Source of the DNA: Balneola sp.
GTDB taxonomy: Bacteria; Bacteroidota; Rhodothermia; Balneolales; Balneolaceae
Length of the DNA stretch: 42,225 nucleotides
Direction: 5' to 3'
Assembly: GCA_002720745.1 (NCBI GenBank)
Contig: PBJO01000001.1
Location: 48,038 to 90,262, forward strand
Shown: piece by piece, positions 18,192 to 25,966 of the stretch
How positions within the stretch are numbered: position 1 is the stretch's first letter
Layout of the letters: the number at the start of each line of letters is the position of its first letter
The notes under the pieces: generated by a model
Told to the model about the DNA's origin: nothing
The model's input: only the letters and a program-made list of their open reading frames with translations
Databases searched by the model: none
Made by a program: the position numbers and the translations under genes

Positions 18192-19382
18192 CTAACCCTT
18201 GACAAATGGAAGGGTTAGTAACTTTTCATACAAATCTGGCTGTTTCTGCTGAATATGAGCAATCCATTGCTCGTACCATAAACGAAATAATAGTACAATA
18301 AAACCCAAAAGAAAAAAGGCGATTACTATAAATGCCCGCTTTGGATAAAACTTATAAGTTGGAAGCCTTGGCTCGTCAATTAACGACAAACCCGAGTTTA
18401 TTTCATTGAAATTAAGCTTTTGTTGCTCGTACTGGGGATATAATACCTTATAGATTTCCTGTTGTATTTCTACTTCCCGAAATAAGCGATAATACTCGGC
18501 AAATAATGGAGGCATTTCACTCACCGGTTTAAAAATATCACCTTGTGATTCTAAACTGCTTTCCTTCTTTAGATAACCAGTATATAAACTAGAGAGCTCT
18601 TCATAGGCAACTTGCGCTGTCTTATACCGAGAACTTTCTACTCCTAAAGTCTGTTTGAATAGTGCTTTTTCAATTTCTTTTTCGACCATTGCAGATTTTA
18701 TTTCTGCAATATTTTCGACCATAGCCCGTGCCTGTTCTTCTACTTGCAGTATTCCATTTGCTTCCTGAAATGCAATCAGAGAATCTTCGGCTTGTTCCAT
18801 TTCCAACATATTTTGGTTCAACCGGTTTTCTAACATTAAATAGCTAGATTCAATATTCTTTTTATTAATGGACAGTGCCACTGAGTCCAATAAACTGTAA
18901 AGATACTTCGTCATTTCATAAGAACGTTCAGGAGACTCATCTATAACCGAGAATGAAACAGCTATTATGGCATTAAAACCAATTCCACCTTCTCTCATTT
19001 CTTCAATCATGATATTGTTATCAAGTTTTTCTCGAACGTTCTCTAGAATATCAGAAGAGTACACCTCAAACAAATCAAACTCCTCAATCATTTTATCTTT
19101 GATTTGATTACTGCGTAGCAAGACTAAAGTCTGATCGGGACTAACATTATCCCCACTCACCGATAAATTGGCGAGACCACTTAGCAACCCCCCGCTGGAA
19201 AAATTGATGGAGTTCCCCGAGTTGACAATATATGTCAAATCGGTTTTGTATTTCTTAGGCCATAAAAGAGCAACTACTAAACCCAATAGGGTAAAAAGAC
19301 TCATAATAGCTACTACTTTCTTCCTTTTTTGAACAAGTACTAATACTATATCCAATAAATCTATCGTCTTATGTTCCGTCAT
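18192..19382 (-). CDS. Wzz-like polysaccharide chain-length determinant
   Basis: A 396-residue polysaccharide co-polymerase. TM1 (about 23-41) precedes the Wzz-type segment LLWPKKYKTDLTYIV, and TM2 lies at about 349-368 (FIVIAFFLLGFIVLLF). The periplasmic region between is mostly helical with long Glu/Gln-rich stretches (about 170-330), as in Wzz/GumC proteins. The Pro-rich segment before TM2 (DEPRLPTYKFYPKRAF) is characteristic. The protein ends soon after TM2, so there is no BY-kinase domain, and no separate kinase gene is in the window. It sits 7 bp after the GT4 and 3 bp before the Wzy-like gene. Confidence 0.9.
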   Translation of the reverse strand: MTEHKTIDLLDIVLVLVQKRKKVVAIMSLFTLLGLVVALLWPKKYKTDLTYIVNSGNSINFSSGGLLSGLANLSVSGDNVSPDQTLVLLRSNQIKDKMIEEFDLFEVYSSDILENVREKLDNNIMIEEMREGGIGFNAIIAVSFSVIDESPERSYEMTKYLYSLLDSVALSINKKNIESSYLMLENRLNQNMLEMEQAEDSLIAFQEANGILQVEEQARAMVENIAEIKSAMVEKEIEKALFKQTLGVESSRYKTAQVAYEELSSLYTGYLKKESSLESQGDIFKPVSEMPPLFAEYYRLFREVEIQQEIYKVLYPQYEQQKLNFNEINSGLSLIDEPRLPTYKFYPKRAFIVIAFFLLGFIVLLFRLWYEQWIAHIQQKQPDLYEKLLTLPFVKG

Positions 19383-19389
19383 AATGATC

Positions 19390-20520
19390 TTATAACTCGT
19401 TATAAAGATTAGTTAATTTTGATGCTTCGTAATCCCAAGAAAATTGTTTAGAGTGATGCAGGGCATTCTTGGCATAGGTTTTCCAGAGAAATTTATCCTC
19501 TTTTAAACGATCCAATGCCGATACTAATTCCTTTGGTTTGTCCGGGTCTACTGCAATACCCACTTCAAGTGGATCCAGTAAATTTTTCCACTCTGAAAAA
19601 TCGGTGTAGATGACCGGAATACCAAATGCCATATACTCAAAAAACTTAGTAGGATGCTTATCTTTGTAATGGTCACTATAGGGAAAAACCACCAGCCCAG
19701 CTAACCAATTCCGTTCGTTATAACGCTCCAAAATCCTTGAATAGGGTACGTAAGATGCTACTCCCTCCCAGTGAATTCGATCTTCTAAGCCTTTTTGTGC
19801 ATCTACGGTTTTATCGAAAGTGTGTTGGTAAGTGCGTCCAATTAAATGTAAATGCAGGTTAGAAGTACCTCTTATCCCCTCCATGTATTTTAAGACGCCT
19901 CTCTCAATCTCTATATTTCCAGTATAAAGTACATGTGATTCACCTTCTGCGTTGACGGGGCCGGGCTCTAATGAAATTCCATCCTTTTTCACGGTTATAT
20001 TTTGGTAGTTAGCCACAATAATACCTTTCGGAAAGCGTCGCTGATAATATGCTTCAGCCAGAACTGTAGGCATAACCAAATGTGCTAGCCCTTCTATCCA
20101 ACCTATAAGCAGTGACAATAACCATTTAAATGGATCTGGAATATAATTTCTATAGCGTATAATCGTTTTATTATCTTCATGAATATCATAAACTGTAGTA
20201 TACCCCAACACCCTATGAATTAAGGCCCAAGGAATTAGTTCTGGGTCATGAAAATGTATCACATCCGGCTTTAAATTACGTGCAATTTTAAACAGCTTTG
20301 CTGGACGTAATAACTTAGCCAAGATACTTTTTTTTAGCTTAGCGGGATCGTAATCCCATACCCGATGTAATTGCACCCCATTTCGCTTTTCGTTTAAAGA
20401 ATCGGGTGTTAATAAATGAACATCAAACCCTTTTTGGGCGAGGCTACTGCATTGTTTAAAAAAAATCCTAGGATCTTTCCATGGATGCACAGATGAAATA
20501 TGTACGATGCGCATGGGCAT
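19390..20520 (-). CDS. GT4-family glycosyltransferase
   Basis: A 376-residue GT-B enzyme of the polysaccharide locus. The N-terminus has VHISSVHPWKDPRIFFKQCSS, a form common in GT4 proteins of capsule and slime loci. It is followed by DVIHFHDPELIPWALI (about 85-100) and TVYDIHEDNKT. The donor-binding half contains HPTKFFEYMAFGIPVIYTDF around residues 287-306, where the second Glu of the E-x7-E pair is present but the first is replaced. The donor sugar is unknown. It lies 9 bp after the GT2 gene and 7 bp before the wzz-like gene, so the four leftward genes form one operon. Confidence 0.92.
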   Translation of the reverse strand: MPMRIVHISSVHPWKDPRIFFKQCSSLAQKGFDVHLLTPDSLNEKRNGVQLHRVWDYDPAKLKKSILAKLLRPAKLFKIARNLKPDVIHFHDPELIPWALIHRVLGYTTVYDIHEDNKTIIRYRNYIPDPFKWLLSLLIGWIEGLAHLVMPTVLAEAYYQRRFPKGIIVANYQNITVKKDGISLEPGPVNAEGESHVLYTGNIEIERGVLKYMEGIRGTSNLHLHLIGRTYQHTFDKTVDAQKGLEDRIHWEGVASYVPYSRILERYNERNWLAGLVVFPYSDHYKDKHPTKFFEYMAFGIPVIYTDFSEWKNLLDPLEVGIAVDPDKPKELVSALDRLKEDKFLWKTYAKNALHHSKQFSWDYEASKLTNLYNEL

Positions 20521-20529
20521 GCACTATAC

Positions 20530-21642
20530 TTACCAAGAATTCTTGGTAGAAAATAGTCTTTTAATAACCTGAAAAATAAAACCTGTAGAATGCCCAAGTT
20601 GCATAATGATCAACGAGCAAGCCGTATGAAAAACTTTCGATATTACATTCGGTTGCTTTTTATTCGATTTCCAAATGTTTTTACTAAAATCAGCCCTGTG
20701 TACCCACGCTACCCGTGTAGACTCTAGTATTACTAAGCCAAGGAAAAATAAGCTAACTGGTACCGCATAGATTGATTGTACCGTTAATATATCAGAGATC
20801 ACATATCCAATGTAACTAAGTATAAATATAGTGGGAAGGAAACTTCGTAAAGGACTTGAAAATGGATGTAGTAATAGGGTGATCAAACGCCCTCGGCCAT
20901 ATCTAAAATATTGCGTCATCAACCCCTTAAAACTAGAGCGAGGGTAATACCAACTTTTAACGTTGGAGCTAACTCGAATACTTGGTCCATATTGTTCAAG
21001 TAATCGTAAATTCAATTCCGAGTCTTGATTGGTAATATTAATCTCACTAAAGCCTCCCAGCTTCTTTAAATCTTTGGTCCAAAAACAGCCAAGGAATACT
21101 GTATCTGCAAACCCATTGTAGGTCTCCTTCATGTACTTCGCACCACCGTTACCCAAAATACTTTTAACCGCAAGAGAAATACCTGTTTGAACAGAATTCT
21201 GGGCTAAATAACGCTGAGCACCTCCAACATTCCTAGATGCATCCATTTTTAAAGCCTTGATGCACTCCTCGACATAATCATTCGCATACAGGCAATGCCC
21301 ATCAGCACGTAAAAAAACATCTCCCTTAGCCTTTTTTATCATCTCATTTAATCCAAAAGACTGATACTTATTAGGGTTTTCAATTAAAATAACACGAGAG
21401 TCTTTTTCAGCCCATTTGCGAATGAGTTCACGGGTTTTGTCTACACTGCCTCCATCAGCAATAAGAACCTCCACTATGTTGAGATACGACGAATGAAGAA
21501 AAGTAGATAACACACGATCAACATGTTTTTCTTCATTATAAAGAGGTATAGCAACAGTCACTGACGGCCAATCTGTTTCCGTTGTATTGCTGTCGGATAC
21601 GACCTCCGGGTCTAATTTTTGCTCAACAAAAAATTCCTGCAT
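20530..21642 (-). CDS. GT2-family glycosyltransferase with C-terminal membrane helices (ExoA-like)
   Basis: A 370-residue GT-A fold enzyme. VTVAIPLYNEEKHVDRVL (about 28-45) opens the nucleotide-sugar-binding fold. ADGGSVDKT (about 62-70) and RADGHC (about 113-118) supply the acidic residues for donor and metal. TNQDSELNLRLLEQYG near 201-216 fits the E-D-x-E-L-x-x-R acceptor/base region of the family. Two or three hydrophobic helices at about 268-315 and 342-360 anchor it to the membrane, as in succinoglycan ExoA-like enzymes. It starts the leftward arm of the polysaccharide locus. A 6-bp perfect hairpin lies 15 bp upstream of its start. Confidence 0.9.
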   Translation of the reverse strand: MQEFFVEQKLDPEVVSDSNTTETDWPSVTVAIPLYNEEKHVDRVLSTFLHSSYLNIVEVLIADGGSVDKTRELIRKWAEKDSRVILIENPNKYQSFGLNEMIKKAKGDVFLRADGHCLYANDYVEECIKALKMDASRNVGGAQRYLAQNSVQTGISLAVKSILGNGGAKYMKETYNGFADTVFLGCFWTKDLKKLGGFSEINITNQDSELNLRLLEQYGPSIRVSSNVKSWYYPRSSFKGLMTQYFRYGRGRLITLLLHPFSSPLRSFLPTIFILSYIGYVISDILTVQSIYAVPVSLFFLGLVILESTRVAWVHRADFSKNIWKSNKKQPNVISKVFHTACSLIIMQLGHSTGFIFQVIKRLFSTKNSW

Positions 21643-21656
21643 CTAATCGATTATTT

Positions 21657-21671
21657 TACCACAAAGTGGTA
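21657..21671. promoter_or_regulatory. Perfect palindrome/hairpin in the leader of the GT2-GT4-wzz-wzy operon
   Basis: TACCACAAAGTGGTA is a 6-bp perfect inverted repeat with a 3-base centre, 15 bases upstream of the GT2 start codon. It may be an operator for a dimeric regulator or an RNA hairpin in the leader. On neither strand is it followed by the T-run of a terminator. Confidence 0.35.
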
Positions 21672-21807
21672 GATGGTTGTCTCGTTTTTTGTGTTGGTTG
21701 TAGCTTTGTTTCTATAAAAGACAGTTGTTGAGCTTTAGATTGAACATTAAACTACTCTATCGTATTGTAAAAGTCAACATACGACTATAAAATACGTCTA
21801 TGTAAGC

Positions 21808-22785
21808 TTAAATCCTTGTGCCCCCACTTAACAAGTATAGTACCGCCATTCGAACCGCAACACCATTAGTCACTTGATCAAGAATAATGGCTCGTTCGTG
21901 ATCAGCCACTTCGCTTTCCATTTCAACACCACGATTAATTGGCCCTGGATGCATGATTTTAAAATTAGGAAACCGGTCTAAGTGGGAAAGTTTTATACCA
22001 AAATTCTCATGATACTCTCTCATGCTTGGGAAAAATTTTGTCCCTCTATCTTGGCGTTCAAGTTGAATTCGCAGAGCCATAGCTATATCACACCATTGTA
22101 GACACTCATCAAGATTATAAGAGACTTTTACCCCCATTTGATTAATAAATTTAGGTATCAAGGTTTTTGGGCCACATAAAACCAGCTCTGCCCCTAGTTT
22201 TTTTAATCCAATAATATTTGACCGAACGACCCTGCTGTGAGTAATATCACCCACTATCGCAATTTTAGCACCTTTGATGGAACCATGTACTTGTTGAATA
22301 GTAAACATGTCTAGCAAGGCTTGAGTTGGGTGTTCATGTGCTCCATCTCCAGCATTTAAAATAGCAGCATCTACACATTGGGTTAGGAAGTGAGCCACAC
22401 CAGGACTTTCATGCCGAACCACTACCATATCAATCTTCATTGAAGAAATATTACGGATCGTATCTTTTAACGACTCTCCCTTTTTTGTACTAGAAATACC
22501 TGATGCAAAATTGACCACATCTGCCCCCATTCTCCGCTGTGCAAGTTCAAAAGATAATCGCGTTCTGGTTGAATTTTCATAAAATAAATTCACGATTGTC
22601 TTATCTCGAAGGGTAGGTACTTTTGGTACTGGGCGATTCAAAATTTCACGAAAAGATATCGCTTGATCTAATACATACTGAATGTCTTTTGCACTGTAAT
22701 TCGATAAGCCTAGTAAATGCTTTTGGCTAAATTCATATCTACTAGGTGTCGGGGTTGGATTTTTACTGTTACTTTGCTTACTCAT
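21808..22785 (-). CDS. pyrB: Aspartate carbamoyltransferase catalytic subunit
   Basis: A 325-residue ATCase that joins carbamoyl phosphate and aspartate to N-carbamoyl-aspartate, the second step of pyrimidine synthesis. The carbamoyl-phosphate site is clear: FYENSTRTRLSFE with S72-T73-R74-T75-R76, and KKGES at 101-105. HPTQALLD lies at 152-159, and HPGPINRGVE near 278-287 holds the aspartate/domain-closing loop. The first 20 residues (Ser/Pro/Thr-rich) extend beyond many homologues. It begins 10 bp after pyrR, so the two are co-transcribed. No pyrI regulatory subunit or pyrC is adjacent, so control probably runs through PyrR rather than an allosteric PyrI. Confidence 0.96.
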   Translation of the reverse strand: MSKQSNSKNPTPTPSRYEFSQKHLLGLSNYSAKDIQYVLDQAISFREILNRPVPKVPTLRDKTIVNLFYENSTRTRLSFELAQRRMGADVVNFASGISSTKKGESLKDTIRNISSMKIDMVVVRHESPGVAHFLTQCVDAAILNAGDGAHEHPTQALLDMFTIQQVHGSIKGAKIAIVGDITHSRVVRSNIIGLKKLGAELVLCGPKTLIPKFINQMGVKVSYNLDECLQWCDIAMALRIQLERQDRGTKFFPSMREYHENFGIKLSHLDRFPNFKIMHPGPINRGVEMESEVADHERAIILDQVTNGVAVRMAVLYLLSGGTRI

Positions 22786-22795
22786 AGACTGAATC

Positions 22796-23365
22796 TTACT
22801 CCTTTGAAGCGAGGTTATCGCTCAATGCATCATTTCCATCTACTAGAAATACAGCATCTTCGCCATCTAATTCTTTTACTCGAACCCGTACTTCTTCAGT
22901 AGCATAGGTAGGAATTTGAACACCCACAAAATCTGGCGCTATCGGTAATTCACGATGACCTCGATCGACCATACAACAAAACTGAATTTTCCGCGGCCTG
23001 CCATATGCCATAAGTGCATCTAGAGCAGATCGAACTGTTCTACCTGTAAAAAGCACATCATCTATTAAAATTACATCCCTTTCATATAAATCAAAGGGGA
23101 TCTCTGTCACCTTAACATTAGGCATTTTAAGCTTAGACCGAAAATCGTCCCGATAAAAAGTAACATCTAAGATCCCAAAATCAATATCAAAGCCCAACTC
23201 TTTCTTCATTACTGATCTAATACGATGCCCCATATAAACCCCTCGAGTTTGCATTCCCACTATGGCCAGCTTTTTAGGATTATCGTAGGATTCCAAGAAT
23301 TGATGAGCAAATCGCAAGTAAGTGCGATTAAGATCCTCAGCATCCATGATTTTAGACGTACTCAC
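22796..23365 (-). CDS. pyrR: PyrR bifunctional pyrimidine regulator / uracil phosphoribosyltransferase
   Basis: A 189-residue PRTase-fold protein. The PRPP loop VILIDDVLFTGRTVRSALDAL spans about residues 98-118. GMQTRGVYMGHRI (37-49), DVTFYRDDF (67-75) and CCMVDRGHRELPI (130-142) match the rest of the PyrR family. In Gram-positive bacteria PyrR binds pyr mRNA in response to UMP and controls attenuation. The chosen start is a GTG at 23365: the residues it adds (MSTSKIMDAEDLNR) align with the N-termini of known PyrR proteins, which starting at Met7 would trim. No attenuator hairpin is apparent in the 84-bp leader. The C-terminal dozen residues are an extension. Confidence 0.93.
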   Translation of the reverse strand: MSTSKIMDAEDLNRTYLRFAHQFLESYDNPKKLAIVGMQTRGVYMGHRIRSVMKKELGFDIDFGILDVTFYRDDFRSKLKMPNVKVTEIPFDLYERDVILIDDVLFTGRTVRSALDALMAYGRPRKIQFCCMVDRGHRELPIAPDFVGVQIPTYATEEVRVRVKELDGEDAVFLVDGNDALSDNLASKE

Positions 23366-23449
23366 CTTGTAACAGCAATTGTAGAGTTAAGCGGCAATGC
23401 CCATATAAATGGATTTTAATATACTAAGCTTTTCGGAGAATATGATACT

Positions 23450-24562
23450 TCATTCTACAGACGCCAAAAAATCCACTATTCTTTTCGCTGCCATCCCATC
23501 TCCATAAGGGTTTGGTTTTTGAGTCATCTCAATATAAGCATCTTCGTCTTCTATCAACTCTCGTACCCCATGTACGATTGCTTCTTTGAAAGTACCAATT
23601 AGTTTCACCGTTCCCGCCTCAATTGCCTCTTCTCGTTCGGTTTGCTCACGAAGTAACAATACCGGTTTATTTAATGATGGCGCCTCCTCCTGTACACCAC
23701 CACTATCGCTAATTATTAAAAATGCCTTCGACATTAACCAAACAAAGGCCTCATATCCTAATGCTTCGATCAAAAAAATCCCATCTGTTTTCCCCAAAGC
23801 TTGAATCATTGGTTCCCGTACAGCTGGGTTTAAATGGAGAGGATAAATAATTTGTAGGGATGGGTTAGAGGCTAATTCACGCAAAGCATCTATTAATTCC
23901 AAAAAGCCAGCTCCCATATTCTCTCTGCGATGCCCAGTCACTAATAGCAGTTTCTTTTTGGGCTCATAAATACCCTGCAGCTTTAGAATTTCGGGGTTGG
24001 ATTCAGGAGTCATTTTTTTTTGGCACATCATCAATGCATCAATAACCGTATTACCCGTTACCACTATGTCATTATCAGAAATGCCTTCTCTTAGTAAAGC
24101 CTGCTTATTTTTTTCTGTGGGGGCAAAATGGACATGGGCAATTCGACTAACAAGCTGCCTGTTCAACTCCTCAGGAAAAGGAGCTGATTTGTCATTGGTT
24201 CTAAGTCCAGCCTCCACATGATAGACAGGAATTTTACGTTGAAATGATGCTAATGCCCCTGCTAAACAACTGCTAGTGTCTCCCTGAACCACCACACAGT
24301 CGGGCTTGGCATCGCTGAGTACTATATCCAATTGACTTAATAGTTTAGATAGAAGTTCATTGAGTCCCTGCCCAGCTTGCATTACATCTAATTCGATATC
24401 AGGTATTAAACTCCACTGCTCAAATGCGCTATCCAACAATTCTTTATGCTGCCCTGTAGAGCACACTAAAGCCTGAATACCCTTCTTTTTTTGGCACTCC
24501 AAAATAACTGGTGCCAATTTAATGGCTTCAGGGCGGGTTCCTATTACAAATAACACCTTCAT
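23450..24562 (-). CDS. wecB: Non-hydrolysing UDP-N-acetylglucosamine 2-epimerase
   Basis: A 370-residue enzyme interconverting UDP-GlcNAc and UDP-ManNAc, a sugar precursor for envelope polysaccharides. Motifs match the family: VIGTRPEAIKLAPVI (6-20), VVQGDTSS with D95, HVEAGLRT with E117, FPEELNR with E131, TGHRRENMG (209-217) and ISDSGGVQEEAPSLNKPVLLLR (284-305). The usual TERPEA segment reads TEREEA here, with Glu311 in place of a well conserved Pro. It is 84 bp upstream of pyrR on the same strand and close to the polysaccharide locus, for which it probably supplies ManNAc. Confidence 0.94.
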   Translation of the reverse strand: MKVLFVIGTRPEAIKLAPVILECQKKKGIQALVCSTGQHKELLDSAFEQWSLIPDIELDVMQAGQGLNELLSKLLSQLDIVLSDAKPDCVVVQGDTSSCLAGALASFQRKIPVYHVEAGLRTNDKSAPFPEELNRQLVSRIAHVHFAPTEKNKQALLREGISDNDIVVTGNTVIDALMMCQKKMTPESNPEILKLQGIYEPKKKLLLVTGHRRENMGAGFLELIDALRELASNPSLQIIYPLHLNPAVREPMIQALGKTDGIFLIEALGYEAFVWLMSKAFLIISDSGGVQEEAPSLNKPVLLLREQTEREEAIEAGTVKLIGTFKEAIVHGVRELIEDEDAYIEMTQKPNPYGDGMAAKRIVDFLASVE

Positions 24563-24713
24563 CCTATCGAAAATTTGAGTAATCTTTCTTTTATTTACTC
24601 TATAAACTAGTTATTTTTGCACTCTTAAAGAATGCTCTAAAAAACTATCTTCCAAGATCGTTTCAAATAAGGTTTATTTCACTCTTACTAATCGACTACC
24701 AAGTATTGCTCTT

Positions 24714-25919
24714 ATGAAAATCCACGAATATCAAGCCAAAGAAATTTTAGCTTCTTATGGAGTTCCTGTCCCTAAAGGTATCTCCACAACTACCGTTGAA
24801 GGTTCCGTAAAGGCAGCTGAGGAACTTAAAACAAATGGTACTTCTTTATTCGTTGTTAAAGCACAAATACACGCAGGCGGCAGAGGAAAGGGTCGAACAA
24901 AAAAGAACAACGCCAAAGGGGTAATTCTTTGTAAAAGTATCGAAGAAGTACAGGAAGCTGCAGAATCTCTACTGAATGATATATTAGTTACCATTCAAAC
25001 AGGCCCATCTGGACAGTTGATCCAACGATTGTATGTTACAGACGGAGTTGATATTGAAAAAGAGTTTTACTTAGGCATTCTATTGGATCGAACTGTATCC
25101 AAAAATGTAATTATGGTGTCAACCGAAGGTGGGGTTGAAATTGAGAAAGTAGCTGAAGAAACACCTAAAAAAATTATAAAAGCATGGGTAGAACCTGGCA
25201 TGCCTCTACAAGTAAATCAAGCTAGAATGCTCGCATTCAGCCTTGGTTTAAAGGATGGCGCTCTTAAAAAGGGCATCAAATTTATTATGGGAATCTATAA
25301 TGCCTTTCTAAAAACAGATGCTGATATGATAGAAATTAACCCATTGATCTTAACGCCTGACCAAGAAATTATTGCACTCGATGCTAAAGTTAGCTTTGAT
25401 GGTAATGCATTGTTTCGCCATTCTCATATATCCGAACTACGAGACGAATCTGAAGAAGATCCATTCGAATTAGAAGCTCAGAAATATGACCTAAACTACA
25501 TTAAACTAGATGGAAACGTAGGGTGTATGGTAAATGGGGCGGGCTTAGCAATGGCAACAATGGATATTATTAAATTATCTGGTGGAGAACCTGCAAACTT
25601 CCTTGATGTGGGTGGTGGAGCCAATGTAGAGACGGTTAAAAATGGTTTCCGAATTATCTTGGATGATCCAAATGTCAAAGCAATATTAATAAATATCTTT
25701 GGTGGAATTGTACGTTGCGATCGGGTTGCAAACGGTGTTATTGAGGCTGTTAAAGATCCAGAGATTGCAGAAAAAGTTACTAATGTCCCCATCATAGTGC
25801 GTCTACAAGGCACTAATGCAGCAAAAGCAAAAGAAATCATTGATAATTCTGACCTAAACGTAATTTCAGCAGTATTGCTAAAAGAGGCCGCAGACGAAGT
25901 ATCAAAAGTACTAGCCTAA
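24714..25919 (+). CDS. sucC: Succinyl-CoA synthetase (succinate-CoA ligase) beta subunit
   Basis: A 401-residue beta subunit of the TCA-cycle enzyme that converts succinyl-CoA to succinate with synthesis of ATP or GTP. MKIHEYQAKEILASYGVPVPKG opens the ATP-grasp domain, followed by VVKAQIHAGGRGKGR (about 47-61), EKEFYLGILLDR (about 115-126) and DADMIEINPLIL (about 203-214). The C-terminal ligase domain has GCMVNGAGLAMATMDIIK and ILINIFGGIVRCDRVA. The alpha subunit gene sucD is not next to it; the neighbours are the divergent wecB and the convergent bshA. A run of about ten extra residues occurs after the VSFDGNALFRH segment, which is common in this family. Confidence 0.96.
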   Translation: MKIHEYQAKEILASYGVPVPKGISTTTVEGSVKAAEELKTNGTSLFVVKAQIHAGGRGKGRTKKNNAKGVILCKSIEEVQEAAESLLNDILVTIQTGPSGQLIQRLYVTDGVDIEKEFYLGILLDRTVSKNVIMVSTEGGVEIEKVAEETPKKIIKAWVEPGMPLQVNQARMLAFSLGLKDGALKKGIKFIMGIYNAFLKTDADMIEINPLILTPDQEIIALDAKVSFDGNALFRHSHISELRDESEEDPFELEAQKYDLNYIKLDGNVGCMVNGAGLAMATMDIIKLSGGEPANFLDVGGGANVETVKNGFRIILDDPNVKAILINIFGGIVRCDRVANGVIEAVKDPEIAEKVTNVPIIVRLQGTNAAKAKEIIDNSDLNVISAVLLKEAADEVSKVLA

Positions 25920-25966
25920 AGATAATATCCAAAGCCTTCAATAAGACTAGAGTTAGTAGATAGAGT

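Noticed and set aside
13884-21642. Polysaccharide locus as a recent horizontally acquired island
   Set aside because: Such loci often are, but base composition and codon use look like the flanking genes by eye, and there are no mobile-element remnants or flanking repeats to support it.
24612-24619. TATTTTTG upstream of sucC as a Bacteroidota-type -7 promoter box
   Set aside because: It fits TAnnTTTG, but no TTG element lies at the expected distance upstream, and such strings are frequent in AT-rich spacers.
25920-25966. Inverted repeat between the sucC and bshA ends as a bidirectional terminator
   Set aside because: Only about 5 paired bases (AGTTA/TAACT) with a long loop and no T-run. Too weak to call.
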